A DNA stretch of 64,000 nucleotides. It comes from Gammaproteobacteria bacterium. GTDB taxonomy: Bacteria; Pseudomonadota; Gammaproteobacteria; JAUIAT01. Numbering within the stretch: position 1 is the first letter of the stretch; every line of letters starts with the position of its first letter. Below, piece after piece: positions 42,776 to 52,184 of this stretch. A program made the position numbers and the translations under genes. The notes beneath the pieces are model-generated. The model saw nothing but the letters and a program-made list of their open reading frames with translations, had not been told where the DNA came from and did no database searches. Location: assembly GCA_030425295.1 (NCBI GenBank), contig JAUIAT010000009.1, positions 1-64,000 on the forward strand, written 5' to 3'.

Positions 42776-43894
42776 ATGCGCCACAGTCACATTTTAATAC
42801 TTAGTAGAAAAATTAATTTAGCTGCCCTGAGAAAAAGGTCAGAGTGGAGAATTGAAGAATTAAACAAGGAATTATTATCATCGATTAAAAAAGCTAATCA
42901 AAATGATTTTACTACAATATTATCTGATTTAGCTGATCTAGAAACATTTCATTTGCAAAATGTCTTTTTCTACATTAGTAAAGCAATTTATAACGCTACC
43001 TCCAACTCTATCAATAGCCATACTGCCAATTTTTTTGATGGATTAATTCGTGTTACTACTTCCTACGTAGACTCAAGAGCGCCAATTGAGGCCGCAAGCA
43101 AGGTTTTATTATTTTTGATTAGAAAAGCTAATCAAGCTCAGCTTGATATAATACTCTCTGGCCTAGGAAAAAAATACTTTAATAGAGATAGCTATTACTG
43201 GCTTAGTAGAGCAGTTGGTGCCGCCGGCAGAGGATCATGGTTACAAGTTGAGGCTGCAAACAAAGCTTTATTATTATTGATTAGAAAAGCTAATCAAGCT
43301 CAGCTTGGTAGAATACTCTCTGGCTTAAATAGCTCCTTCTTAGCAAATGGCTATTTTCATCTTAGTGGTGCAATCCAAAATGCTGTCTACACCGATGGAT
43401 CAAAAGCAAAAATTGAAGAAGCAAGCAAGATTTTATTTTTATTGATTGAAAAATCGAATGAAGATCAGCTTGGTATAATATTCTCTGGCTTAGTAGAAAA
43501 AAATAAGCTTGGGATCAATGGCTATTGTCTTCTCAGAAGAAACTTAAAAAAGTCCGGCACTTTGCGTCAACAACTGGCCCGATCCTTTATTATTTCTACG
43601 CAAAAAGTCAGCAAGCTACAAAATACTAGTAAACACATATTTTCACTTTGCAAAAAAGAAATTGTGCAACAAATCATTAATAAATATGCTCCTGATGAAG
43701 CGGGTCATTTTCTAGAACAAAATCACCCAGTATCTATTGTGCTTAAACACAATGCTTCTCTTGCATCGGTGAGAGGAGTTTTATTTGGAGGCAATTATTA
43801 TAAGCAGCTTGTAAACTTTGTGAAGACATCAATTGCTGATAAAAATATTACTCAAACCACTGTTTCTCAGACCGATTCGAGAAAAATTGCTTAA
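42776..43894 (+). CDS. Internal-repeat protein of unknown function
   Basis: 372 residues with three to four tandem helical repeats of about 54-58 residues. Key words: KVLLFLIRKANQAQLDIILSG, KALLLLIRKANQAQLGRILSG and KILFLLIEKSNEDQLGIIFSG, each followed by a Tyr-rich helix (YYWLSRAV, YFHLSGAI, YCLLRRNL). Looks like a HEAT- or ankyrin-like solenoid. The start is uncertain: no good ribosome site, and an overlapping frame (MDKNMEKEK at 42750) may be the true N-terminus separated by a frameshift in A-runs. Flanked by direct repeats; lower GC than its neighbours. Possible effector or decayed gene. Confidence 0.55.
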   Translation: MRHSHILILSRKINLAALRKRSEWRIEELNKELLSSIKKANQNDFTTILSDLADLETFHLQNVFFYISKAIYNATSNSINSHTANFFDGLIRVTTSYVDSRAPIEAASKVLLFLIRKANQAQLDIILSGLGKKYFNRDSYYWLSRAVGAAGRGSWLQVEAANKALLLLIRKANQAQLGRILSGLNSSFLANGYFHLSGAIQNAVYTDGSKAKIEEASKILFLLIEKSNEDQLGIIFSGLVEKNKLGINGYCLLRRNLKKSGTLRQQLARSFIISTQKVSKLQNTSKHIFSLCKKEIVQQIINKYAPDEAGHFLEQNHPVSIVLKHNASLASVRGVLFGGNYYKQLVNFVKTSIADKNITQTTVSQTDSRKIA

Positions 43895-44240
43895 TTTTAA
43901 TTGCAAAAGGGAAGATGAATGCTGGATTAGAGATGAAAATTCTGTGATTAACTTCTCTTGGCTAAGAAAATTTGGCCTCGGGCTACTGAAGAATGAAACC
44001 TCCTTTAAGGCTAGTATTAGGAAGAAACAGCGTAAAGCCTGCACTAACTTGGATTACTTGCAAAAGGTCATTGTGCAAATTTAGATGCGTTTACCCTGCA
44101 CCTCATAACCAAAACTTGCATAAAAATAAAATTTAGCCTAGAATCGTAAATGATGCATATCGCGTCGACCTAATTACCCATTCAACGGTAACTTTTTCCA
44201 ACCAAACAAATGGTTTTAATCAACATAGAAGAAACAATCA
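43895..44240. other. 346-bp gap between the repeat-protein gene and rho
   Basis: No credible gene. The first 190 bases are open in several frames but without a ribosome site or recognisable protein. The right copy of the TGCGTTTACCC repeat ends at 44098. The final part before rho has CACGGTAAC-like words but no certain promoter. Confidence 0.4.
44071..44098 (+). repeat. TGCGTTTACCC repeat, copy right of the repeat-protein gene
   Basis: TTGTGCAAATTTAGATGCGT then TTACCCTG; direct repeat of 42634-42661. Confidence 0.7.
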
Positions 44241-45497
44241 ATGAATTTAACTGAACTTAAGAAGCTATCTCCAGCTCAACTTATGGAAACTGCGGAAAAA
44301 ATGGAGCTTGGTCCTCAAACTCGCGTCCGCAAACAAGATCTAATTTTCAGAATCTTAAAAGCTCACGCTGAAAAAGGCGAAGACATCCACGGCGATGGTG
44401 TTATAGAAATCCTTCCTGATGGCTTTGGTTTTTTGCGATCCCCTAACAACTCATACCTTGCAGGGCCAGATGACATTTATGTGTCTCCAAGTCAAATTCG
44501 CCGCTTTAATCTACGCACAGGTGATACTGTTTCTGGGAAAATTCGCCCCCCAGAAAAGAGTGAACGTTATTTTGCACTAGTTAAAGTTGATCAAATCAAC
44601 TTCGACAAACCAGAAAACTCTAGAAACAAAATTCTTTTCGAAAACCTTACTCCGCTGTATGCCCATGAACGCCTAAGAATGGAGCGCGGTAATGGTTCTT
44701 CTGAAGACTTTACTGGCCGCGTAATTGATCTAGCTGCCCCAATTGGTAAAGGTCAACGTGGCCTAATCGTAGCGCCTCCAAAAACTGGTAAAACTATCAT
44801 GTTGCAACACATTGCCCGTTCAATCGTTGCTAACAATCCAGAGTGCTACTTGATGGTTCTTTTAATTGGTGAGCGCCCAGAGGAAGTCACAGATATGCAA
44901 CGCTCAGTCAGAGGTGAAGTTATCGCTAGTACTTTTGATGAACCACCACAACGCCATGTACAAGCAGCCGAAATGGCATTTGAACGCGCCAAACGCTTAG
45001 TCGAGCACAAGCATGATGTAGTAATTCTAATGGACTCTATAACTCGTTTAGCACGCGCCAACAACTCTGTAGTTCCATCTTCTGGTAAAGTTTTAACTGG
45101 CGGCATGGACGCAAACGCTTTACAAAAACCGAAAAAACTTTTTGGTACTGCACGTAACGTTGAAGAAGGTGGAAGCTTAACAGTTCTTGCAACTGCTCTT
45201 ATTGACACCGGATCTCGTATGGACGAGGTTATTTACGAAGAATTCAAAGGTACTGGTAATATGGAAATTCACTTGGATCGCCGTATTGCAGAAAAACGCG
45301 TATTCCCATCAATCAACATTAATCGCTCCGGCTCTCGCCGTGAAGACTTGATCACAACTCCTGAAGAGTTGCAAAAAATGTGGATTCTACGCAAAATATT
45401 ACATCCGATGGATGAAATCGCTGCTATTGAGTTCTTGCTTGAGCGCTTAGCTAACACTAAGACTAACGAAGAATTCTTCAACGCGATGAAACGCTAG
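44241..45497 (+). CDS. rho: Transcription termination factor Rho
   Basis: 418 residues, standard. N-terminal helical domain and OB-fold ([36 protein letters not shown]), Walker [13 protein letters not shown], Walker [18 protein letters not shown]- and R-loops [16 protein letters not shown]. Hexameric RNA helicase that ends transcription. No terminator before def, only a palindromic repeat. Confidence 0.98.
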   Translation: MNLTELKKLSPAQLMETAEKMELGPQTRVRKQDLIFRILKAHAEKGEDIHGDGVIEILPDGFGFLRSPNNSYLAGPDDIYVSPSQIRRFNLRTGDTVSGKIRPPEKSERYFALVKVDQINFDKPENSRNKILFENLTPLYAHERLRMERGNGSSEDFTGRVIDLAAPIGKGQRGLIVAPPKTGKTIMLQHIARSIVANNPECYLMVLLIGERPEEVTDMQRSVRGEVIASTFDEPPQRHVQAAEMAFERAKRLVEHKHDVVILMDSITRLARANNSVVPSSGKVLTGGMDANALQKPKKLFGTARNVEEGGSLTVLATALIDTGSRMDEVIYEEFKGTGNMEIHLDRRIAEKRVFPSININRSGSRREDLITTPEELQKMWILRKILHPMDEIAAIEFLLERLANTKTNEEFFNAMKR

Positions 45498-45506
45498 TTT
45501 GAATAT

Positions 45507-45535
45507 GGATCCCGCGATCAAGTCGCGGGATGACA
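45507..45535. repeat. Palindromic repeat between rho and def
   Basis: GGATCCCGCGATCAAGTCGC then GGGATGACA: CCCGCGA/TCGCGGG arms. Same family as 9417-9447 and the mnmA element. It lies 10 bases after the rho stop and 18 before the def start, so in a short operon-internal gap; a longer in-frame start for def would translate it. Confidence 0.85.
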
Positions 45536-45552
45536 AATTTAATGGAGAAACC

Positions 45553-46077
45553 ATGGCTATATTAGAGATTTTGCAACACCCTCACCCAAACTTGAAGCTT
45601 GCGGGGGAAGAAATTAAAAAAGTTGACGCTTCAATCAAAAAGATCATCGATGACCTATATGAGACGATGTATTCCTTTGAGCATTGCGTTGGCCTCGCAG
45701 CAACACAAGTTAACATTCAAAAGAAAGTTGCAGTAATTGATATCTCTGAAGAACGTAATGAACCTCTATGTATAATCAACCCAGTTATTATTGATACGAA
45801 AGATGAAGTTACTGAGCCTGAAAGCTGCATGTCCGTGCCAGCTGGCATTAGTGAAAATGTTACTCGCCCAGAAACTGTGACTGTTGAATTTATGGATGCA
45901 GAAGGCAAGAAACAAAAGCTTACTGCAAGCGGTTTTCTTGCTAAAGCAATCCAGCACGAGACAGACCACCTAAATGGCATGCTGTTTATAGATCATGTTT
46001 CTCGCCTTAAGCGCGAACGAATCGAAAAACGCATGAGCAAGTGGCGCAAACGTTACGCAGATCACGCAGAGTCTTAG
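45553..46077 (+). CDS. def: Peptide deformylase
   Basis: 174 residues from the ATG at 45553. Motif 1 VGLAATQVN, motif 2 ESCMSVP (usually EGCLS, Cys being a metal ligand), motif 3 QHETDHLNGM with the HExxH metal site. Removes formyl from nascent peptides. The frame is open back to 45499 through the palindromic repeat, but the inner ATG has GGAGAA before it and fits the family start (MAILEIL). Operon with fmt 2 bases later. Confidence 0.95.
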   Translation: MAILEILQHPHPNLKLAGEEIKKVDASIKKIIDDLYETMYSFEHCVGLAATQVNIQKKVAVIDISEERNEPLCIINPVIIDTKDEVTEPESCMSVPAGISENVTRPETVTVEFMDAEGKKQKLTASGFLAKAIQHETDHLNGMLFIDHVSRLKRERIEKRMSKWRKRYADHAES

Positions 46078-46079
46078 AA

Positions 46080-47009
46080 ATGAAATTAATTTTTGCAGGA
46101 ACGCCTGATTTTGCCGTTCCCGCACTTCAATCTCTAATTGACAGCAAACATGATGTACTGGCTGTTTATACACAGCCAGATCGTCCTGCAGGGCGAGGCC
46201 GTCAATTAAAAGCATCCCCCATTAAACAACTAGCCGAAAGATATTCTCTCAAAATATTTCAACCAGAAACTCTTCGCGACCAAGAAGAACAAGAAAAAAT
46301 TCGAAGACTACAACCAGATGCCATGATAGTTGCTGCATATGGTCTAATTTTCCCTAGAAGTGTCTTAGAAATACCAAAATATGGCTGCATAAATATTCAC
46401 GCTTCAATATTGCCGAGATGGAGAGGAGCAGCTCCAATTCAAAGAGCAATACAAGCAGGAGACACCGAATCAGGCATTACTATTATGCAAATGAGCCAGG
46501 GCCTTGATGAGGGAGACATTCTTGAAATAGCAAAATGTCCCATATCTGCAGATGATACTGGAGGCAGCCTTCATGATAAAATGGCAGCCCTAAGCTCTGA
46601 AGCATTACTCAAAACCCTGCAAAACATTGAGAGTGGCAACCTAAAGCCAGAAGCACAAAATGATAGCTTAGCAACCTATGCAAAAAAGCTATCTAAAACC
46701 GAGGCGCAAATCGATTGGAGCCAATCTGCTAAACAAATTGATCGTAACATCCGGGCTTTCAACCCCTTTCCAATTGCTTTTACAAAATTCAAAAATGATC
46801 GATTACGCATATGGGAAGCGAGAGTAAGTTCTACTTCAATAAAAGAAAAACCAGGGAAAATTGTCGCCATTGATAAAGAGTCAATGGTTGTGGCAACCGG
46901 TGAAGGCTGCCTACGGATCCTTAAGGTCCAACAACCGGGAGGCAAACCCATTGCCACTAAAGATTGGTTAAATGCTCATAATATTGCCACAGGGGAAAAA
47001 CTCTGTTAA
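46080..47009 (+). CDS. fmt: Methionyl-tRNA formyltransferase
   Basis: 309 residues from the ATG at 46080. KLIFAGTPDFAVPALQSL, VYTQPDRPAGRGR, INIHASILPRWRGAAPIQRA (the catalytic Asn-His-...-Asp core with GDTESGITIMQM) and the C-terminal OB-like domain. Formylates initiator Met-tRNA, upstream of deformylase in the same cycle. Coupled to def. Confidence 0.96.
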   Translation: MKLIFAGTPDFAVPALQSLIDSKHDVLAVYTQPDRPAGRGRQLKASPIKQLAERYSLKIFQPETLRDQEEQEKIRRLQPDAMIVAAYGLIFPRSVLEIPKYGCINIHASILPRWRGAAPIQRAIQAGDTESGITIMQMSQGLDEGDILEIAKCPISADDTGGSLHDKMAALSSEALLKTLQNIESGNLKPEAQNDSLATYAKKLSKTEAQIDWSQSAKQIDRNIRAFNPFPIAFTKFKNDRLRIWEARVSSTSIKEKPGKIVAIDKESMVVATGEGCLRILKVQQPGGKPIATKDWLNAHNIATGEKLC

Positions 47010-47045
47010 AATTCGACAACCTCCTGTTTTAACAAAGGAAAACAC

Positions 47046-47504
47046 ATGAAAAATCTTCTTTTAATCATTACCTCTATAATAATTTCACTCTTCTCAATAA
47101 ACTCTTTGAGCTCCACTAATGCCCCTGTTTGCCCAAGATTTGACAACCTATCTCCGCTATTTATCACAAATTCCATTGGTGGCGTATGGAGCGGAATATA
47201 TGTCAAAGTTCCAGCTCCTTTTCGATATGGTGTAATTGCCACTTCAGCAAAATCTAAAGAAGAAGCAGAAAAAATATTAAAAACTGCAACCCACAAAATA
47301 AACGCCAGTGGTAATGCATCCAAGGTCAACGCTGGAGCTTATTATCTTTGGACTTGCGCATCATCTAAAAAATTCCAAAATTACAATACACCTAAAGGCA
47401 TCAAAGCAGTTATTCTGTCATCATCTTTGCTTGATAAAAACAATAATCAAGTAGGCGATAATGGATTAGTTAAAATTAAACTTAGTCAGATATCTAAACG
47501 ATAA
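47046..47504 (+). CDS. Secreted protein of unknown function
   Basis: 152 residues. Signal peptide MKNLLLIITSIIISLFSINS with a cleavage probably near residue 22-26. The mature protein has two Cys (VCPRF and WTCASS) for a likely disulfide, and a central VWSGIYVKVPAPFRYGVIA. I do not recognise it with certainty; short secreted proteins of this shape occur in Legionella-like bacteria. AAAGGA precedes the ATG. Confidence 0.6.
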   Translation: MKNLLLIITSIIISLFSINSLSSTNAPVCPRFDNLSPLFITNSIGGVWSGIYVKVPAPFRYGVIATSAKSKEEAEKILKTATHKINASGNASKVNAGAYYLWTCASSKKFQNYNTPKGIKAVILSSSLLDKNNNQVGDNGLVKIKLSQISKR

Positions 47505-47518
47505 AAACTAACCAAGGA

Positions 47519-47608
47519 ACAATTGGTGTTGCAAAACGAAAATAGCTAAATTTTCAATAAATTCTTAGTATTTTCGCTCTGCAACATGAATTGTCAACAG
47601 ACCCTAAA
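47519..47608. repeat. Hairpin element with CTGTTGACAATT end
   Basis: CAATTGGTGTTGCAAAACGA (47520 on) pairs with TTTCGCTCTGCAACATGAATTG (ending 47593) over about 25 bases with four mismatches. It then runs into TGTCAACAGACCCT, the dispersed end word. Lies between two convergent genes. Confidence 0.7.
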
Positions 47609-48812
47609 CTAAATGATTATAGATGCTAGCAACTATTGCTAACATTGAGGCTATAATTGTAGTTACTGGCAAAAATTTTCCGCCCCAAACCTGATAAATA
47701 GAGTTTTTTGCAACAACAGAATCCTTCCTACCAAATAAAACCATTAAAGCTGGCAACAAAGTTAAAAGTAAAATACAGAAGATTCCTGCATAACTTAATC
47801 CGAGTATAAACAAAGATGGAGCAAACCAAACGCAGACAAGTGGCGGACCAAAAGTTGCAATACTCAAAACTACAGCAGACCTCCCCGTTCTTTTCAACCT
47901 TAAACCATCCGATAGAAAGTCCGTTAAGCTAAGAGAAACTCCTAAAAAGGCAGTCAATACACAAACAGAAGTAAAAACAGTTACAGCCGCAGTAAGCCAC
48001 TCCTGGTGGCTTGAACTAGCAAGAGCAGCAACTAATGAAGTGATTGGCTCATCACTTTTTGCTATGTACATGACCTGAGCATGCGAAAGAACCCCAAAAA
48101 CAATCGCCACCCAAATCAAATAAATAACTAACGGAATTAAACTACCAATTAAAATAGTTAAACGTAATTTTTTAATATCATCATTAAAATATACCCTAAG
48201 ACTAGGAATTATAATTGCATAACCAAAAGAAGTGATAAATAATGATAACTTACCAAGCAGAGGTTCAAGCTCAAGACCTCCAAGATGATTAGGCTCAATC
48301 AAAAATATTGCACCCATGATAACAGCAAAAAGCGAGATCATTTTTACCGCCATAATTACACGATTAACTTTATCAACCGCAGCAACACCAAGACTTACAA
48401 TACCACCAAGAATGAGTACAAACATTATAATATCCCAATGGATTGGCATATTTATCCCAATCGCTGCCCACCAACCACGTACAACATCTCCACCACCAGC
48501 AATATATGCAGCAAGAAGGCAATATAATAATCCTAAATAAACAACCCAAGTAACAATCTTACCCCATTGCCCTAGAGTTACCTCAGCCATAGAAACTAGA
48601 TTAGATCCTGAAGGCACACGGAGATTGGCTTCTAAAAGAAAAAAAGCGCCTAAAGTCATAAAAATCCAAACACCCAACAAATATACAGCCGATGCAATAA
48701 AGCCCCCTTGCGCCGTTGCCGCAGGCAGTGCAAGCATTCCTGCACCTATAGAAATACCTACAATAAGCAGAATACCACCCAAAACTTTTGCGATACCAAT
48801 TTTTCTTTCCAC
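47604..48812 (-). CDS. Aromatic amino acid permease (TyrP/Mtr type)
   Basis: 402 residues, eleven hydrophobic segments. GGILLIVGISIGAGMLALP near the start is the family signature, and GGDVVRGWWAAIG, KMISLFAVIMGAIFL follow. Proton-coupled uptake of tyrosine or tryptophan; which cannot be told. Bordered on both sides by copies of one hairpin repeat in opposite orientation (47519-47608 and 48916-49057). Confidence 0.85.
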   Translation of the reverse strand: MERKIGIAKVLGGILLIVGISIGAGMLALPAATAQGGFIASAVYLLGVWIFMTLGAFFLLEANLRVPSGSNLVSMAEVTLGQWGKIVTWVVYLGLLYCLLAAYIAGGGDVVRGWWAAIGINMPIHWDIIMFVLILGGIVSLGVAAVDKVNRVIMAVKMISLFAVIMGAIFLIEPNHLGGLELEPLLGKLSLFITSFGYAIIIPSLRVYFNDDIKKLRLTILIGSLIPLVIYLIWVAIVFGVLSHAQVMYIAKSDEPITSLVAALASSSHQEWLTAAVTVFTSVCVLTAFLGVSLSLTDFLSDGLRLKRTGRSAVVLSIATFGPPLVCVWFAPSLFILGLSYAGIFCILLLTLLPALMVLFGRKDSVVAKNSIYQVWGGKFLPVTTIIASMLAIVASIYNHLV

Positions 48813-48915
48813 AACCTAATCTCTGGTTAAAATTTGATTACAGTATAGATGAATTAACCCCCTGTATCACCTATTGACTGTCTGCTCGGAAATTTTAATA
48901 ATGGAATAGGTCGTA

Positions 48916-49057
48916 TTGCAGAGCGAAAATGCAAGAATTTAGAAAAATTTATCCTTTAAGTAGGCGAATAGCCTCCCTATTTAACAAATTAAAGGATAAA
49001 TTTTTACATATTAATTGCACTTGTAGCCTAATGATGAATTGGCGACAGACCCTAAAT
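48916..49057. repeat. Hairpin element with CTGTYGMCAATTC end, second copy
   Basis: TTGCAGAGCGAAAATGCAAG matches the inverted sequence at 47559-47586 in most positions. Inside, AAAAATTTATCCTTT and AAAGGATAAATTTTT form a perfect 15-bp pair (48943 and 48991). It ends in GAATTGGCGACAGACCCTAA. Confidence 0.7.
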
Positions 49058-49074
49058 TAGAATCGGAGATATAA

Positions 49075-49542
49075 ATGTCACAAGTTAAGCTTGACCAGCC
49101 TGTACCCAACTTTATTTACACAACTAACGAAACAACAAATGCCAATTTCAACGATCTAAAAGGTAAAAATATAATATTGTACTTCTACCCTAAAGATAGT
49201 ACTCCAGGATGCACACTAGAAAGCCGAGATTTTCGAGATCATAATAATGAATTTAATGCTGCTAATACGTTAATTTTGGGCATTTCCCGCGATAGCCTAA
49301 GTTCTCACGAAAAATTTAAAAATAAACACAACATTCCTTTTGAGCTAATAAGTGACGAAGATGAATCAATTTGTAAGTTGTTTGACGTACTAAAAGAAAA
49401 GAATATGTTCGGTAAAAAATACATGGGTATTGTACGTAGCACTTTTTTAATTGATAGTGAAGGTATACTTCGAAAAGAGTGGCGTAAAGTTAAAGTTCTT
49501 GGACATGTTAAAGAAGTTCTTCAACACGCTAAAGAGCTATGA
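49075..49542 (+). CDS. bcp: Thiol peroxidase of the Bcp/PrxQ family
   Basis: 155 residues with the peroxidatic Cys46 in DSTPGCTLESRDF. The usual resolving Cys five residues later is not there (Glu-Ser-Arg instead of xxxxC), so it would work as a 1-Cys type or with another Cys near residue 100. Reduces H2O2 and organic peroxides with thioredoxin. The start follows a dispersed repeat end. Confidence 0.9.
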   Translation: MSQVKLDQPVPNFIYTTNETTNANFNDLKGKNIILYFYPKDSTPGCTLESRDFRDHNNEFNAANTLILGISRDSLSSHEKFKNKHNIPFELISDEDESICKLFDVLKEKNMFGKKYMGIVRSTFLIDSEGILRKEWRKVKVLGHVKEVLQHAKEL

Positions 49543-49635
49543 AATTTTGATAGCCACTGCATACAAAGTAGCGGCCTTCCTATTAATTTTTCATTAGGTT
49601 AAAATAAAAACAAATGAACAACAAGAGAGAATATC

Positions 49636-50106
49636 ATGAAAAGGATAGTATTCTTAATTATTGGTACAATGCTCGCAATACCAGCATTAGCGCAAAATGA
49701 CCCTTCTCAACTAGTTGCAGAGCCTCAGCTACAAACAGAAACACAAATTAGCCACCCAGACCAAGGGATAGTGGTAAAGCAAGCACAGCCTTTTTTTTCA
49801 ATTCGTGTAGCCGCAAACCCTACCACTGGCTATCAATGGTTCATAAAAGAAAATAGTGACGAACTACAAACCTTAGGTAACGAATACCACCCTCCTAAAG
49901 CTCAAAGAATGGGAGCCGGAGGATATACTTCTTTTCACTTCAAAGTAGATAAAAGTGCATTTACAGTACCCAGAGTATTGAAAGTTACTTTAACTTATCA
50001 ACGCCCATGGGAAAAACAGATGAACAAGGATACGGGAGAAACTGTAACATTTACAATTCTGACTCAGCCAACAAGCCAGAAAGATCACTTAATTAAAGCT
50101 CATTAG
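49636..50106 (+). CDS. Secreted chagasin-like cysteine protease inhibitor (I42 family)
   Basis: 156 residues. Signal peptide to about Ala19. The I42 signature loops are all seen: NPTTGYQW (61-68, BC loop), RMGAGGYTSF (91-100, DE loop) and RPWE (123-126, FG loop). These inhibit papain-like proteases. In protozoa and bacteria they protect the cell or block host cathepsins. No protease gene is adjacent. AGAGAGA precedes the ATG. Confidence 0.85.
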   Translation: MKRIVFLIIGTMLAIPALAQNDPSQLVAEPQLQTETQISHPDQGIVVKQAQPFFSIRVAANPTTGYQWFIKENSDELQTLGNEYHPPKAQRMGAGGYTSFHFKVDKSAFTVPRVLKVTLTYQRPWEKQMNKDTGETVTFTILTQPTSQKDHLIKAH

Positions 50107-50153
50107 AGACTGTTGACAAGGCTTGTTGCTGAGCAAAGCAACCGCAAGATAAA

Positions 50154-50750
50154 ATGACAACCGCCACTAGAGCCAAACGGGATGGAAACATGGAAGCTTT
50201 ACACTTACAAGCGATGCCAGGATGGATTTGGGGAGCTTGCTCCCTCATATTTTTCGCTCAAATTGATCAACTAATTCGTACCCAAATCCAAATCACTAAA
50301 TTTCGCCGACACCTGTTGAACGGCGTAGCTTTTCTTGCCTTCATTTTAGCAATTGCGCCTTTTATTGAAAAATTACCATCAACTCATTTCTTCGCAATCT
50401 TTATACCTGTCATTATTATTGGGATATTTAGTGGCTGGATTGTTGCCAAATCTTTTCCAGTCCTCATAGATCCTCACACAAAACTAGCTTACCAACCTTC
50501 AGATTGGCTAGGAATGGTAATTTTTGGAGTGATGCTTACCTCAGCAAGTATTTGCTACAACGTGATTGATATACATATTGAAGACTTAAGCAAAGGAACC
50601 TTACTGACTCTGGTCTTATCAATTAACGCCTTACTATCTGGCTTTTTCATTGGCAGAAACTATTTATATATTCAGGAATACCACTCTCTAGAAAAAAAAG
50701 TAACCAAGCCTACAGCTCTAACTTTGGAAATATCTGATAAGGAAAAGTAA
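50154..50750 (+). CDS. Membrane protein of unknown function
   Basis: 198 residues (186 if the ATG at 50190 is used; neither start has a strong ribosome site, and MEALHLQAMPGWIWG looks more like a true N-terminus). Five to six hydrophobic stretches. I do not recognise the family. Directly upstream is the CTGTTGACA repeat word at 50110. Confidence 0.55.
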   Translation: MTTATRAKRDGNMEALHLQAMPGWIWGACSLIFFAQIDQLIRTQIQITKFRRHLLNGVAFLAFILAIAPFIEKLPSTHFFAIFIPVIIIGIFSGWIVAKSFPVLIDPHTKLAYQPSDWLGMVIFGVMLTSASICYNVIDIHIEDLSKGTLLTLVLSINALLSGFFIGRNYLYIQEYHSLEKKVTKPTALTLEISDKEK

Positions 50751-50803
50751 TTTTAAGAAAAACCACCTTGACTTTTTTGTGACCACACATACAATATCTC
50801 TCT

Positions 50804-52009
50804 ATGAAAAAGAAAATTATTGTAGGCATGTCTGGTGGTGTTGATTCATCTGTTACGGCTTTGCTCCTAAAACAGCAAGGCTTTGAGGTTGAAGGCTTGT
50901 TCATGCAAAACTGGGATGACACCAATGATCCTAATTGCAGCGCAACCGAAGATAGATCTGATGCTCGCGCTGTTTGCGACCGTATTGGTATTCCCCTACA
51001 TAATGTAAACTTCTCACAAGAATATTGGGATAATGTTTTTCAGCACTTTCTAGATGAGTACGCAGCCGGCCGAACCCCTAATCCTGATGTTTTATGTAAT
51101 CGAGAAATCAAATTCAAAGTTTTCTTGGAGCATGCATTAAATCTGGGTGCGGATATGATCGCCACTGGGCACTATGTTCGCAGCTCAACATCGAAAGACT
51201 GGATCCCGCGGTCAAGCCGCGGGATGACAGAGAATTCTCATAACAACACAGATAACAAGTCGAAGGAAGAACAGACAGCTCCACACAACGAAAATGTCAT
51301 CCCACACAACGAAAATGTCATCCCGCGGCTTGACCGCGGGATCCAGCTCCTAAAAGGTTCTGACAACAATAAAGATCAAAGCTATTTTCTATATATGCTC
51401 AATCAATACCAGTTAAGTAAAAGCTTATTTCCAATTGGCGATTATGAAAAACCTGAAATTCGCAATATAGCTGAAAAAGCAGGCCTTTTAACAGCTAAGA
51501 AAAAAGACAGTACTGGCATATGCTTTATTGGTGAGCGTCGTTTTCGGGAATTTTTAAGTGAATTTATCCTGGCCAAAAAGGGCCCAATTGTAACTATTGA
51601 TGGTAAGGAAATTGGCCAGCACACTGGATCAATATATTACACCATTGGCCAACGTCAAGGTCTTGGTATTGGCGGACTAAAGGGAGAAAGCCACGAACCT
51701 TGGTTTGTAGTTGATAAGGATATAAAAAATAATGCCATAATAGTTGCCCAAGGCACAAACCATCCAAAACTTTATCGAAAAGAGCTTAATTGTTTTGAAA
51801 TTCACTGGATAAGTGACAATTTGCCGACAAAATCATTTAAATGCAAAGCCAAAACACGTTATCGCCAACCAGATCAGGATTGCATAGTGGAACCACATGA
51901 TGACTACTGGCATGTCAAATTCGATCGACCTCAAAGAGCAGTAACACCAGGCCAATCTATTGTATTTTACAACGGAGAAATATGCTTAGGTGGCGGAATT
52001 ATTTCATAA
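50804..52009 (+). CDS. mnmA: tRNA 2-thiouridylase MnmA, with inserted repeat
   Basis: 401 residues; relatives have about 360. ATP loop MSGGVDSSV (9-17), GLFMQNWDD, nucleophile Cys98 in [12 protein letters not shown], and second Cys in [11 protein letters not shown]. Thiolates U34 of tRNA-Lys/Glu/Gln. Residues about 132-181 are encoded by a palindromic element and lie between TGHYVR and [14 protein letters not shown], a loop that is only a few residues long in E. coli. It keeps the frame, so the protein probably works. Confidence 0.94.
   Translation: MKKKIIVGMSGGVDSSVTALLLKQQGFEVEGLFMQNWDDTNDPNCSATEDRSDARAVCDRIGIPLHNVNFSQEYWDNVFQHFLDEYAAGRTPNPDVLCNREIKFKVFLEHALNLGADMIATGHYVRSSTSKDWIPRSSRGMTENSHNNTDNKSKEEQTAPHNENVIPHNENVIPRLDRGIQLLKGSDNNKDQSYFLYMLNQYQLSKSLFPIGDYEKPEIRNIAEKAGLLTAKKKDSTGICFIGERRFREFLSEFILAKKGPIVTIDGKEIGQHTGSIYYTIGQRQGLGIGGLKGESHEPWFVVDKDIKNNAIIVAQGTNHPKLYRKELNCFEIHWISDNLPTKSFKCKAKTRYRQPDQDCIVEPHDDYWHVKFDRPQRAVTPGQSIVFYNGEICLGGGIIS
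51199..51346. repeat. Palindromic element inserted in frame in mnmA
   Basis: CTGGATCCCGCGGTCAAGCC then GCGGGATGACA (51199-51229) and its exact inverted copy (51316-51346) are about 86 bases apart. Between them a 21-bp unit CACACAACGAAAATGTCATC+C is repeated exactly twice (51282-51302, 51303-51323), giving the peptide HNENVIP twice. The right end codes [10 protein letters not shown]. Confidence 0.92.
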
Positions 52010-52184
52010 ACTAATTGGACAAAGATAAGATCACTTTTCGGCATAAAATCGCAACGATTGCCAATCTTAGATTGCTTCCTTTTCTTATTTCTAGCAGAAT
52101 AGCTAGATCCTGTTGGTAGACGCCTATAAAAAATTTAAATATTAATAAAATGAGAAAAACTTAACCTTGAGCTAAAATTAAACT

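Noticed and set aside
43833-44084. 83-codon frame at the end of the repeat-protein gene in another frame
   Set aside because: Starts inside the repeat protein, has no ribosome site and no resemblance to the solenoid repeats that would suggest a frameshifted continuation.
45499-45552. Longer N-terminus of peptide deformylase (18 extra codons)
   Set aside because: The extra codons are the palindromic repeat itself; the inner ATG has a ribosome site and matches the family start.
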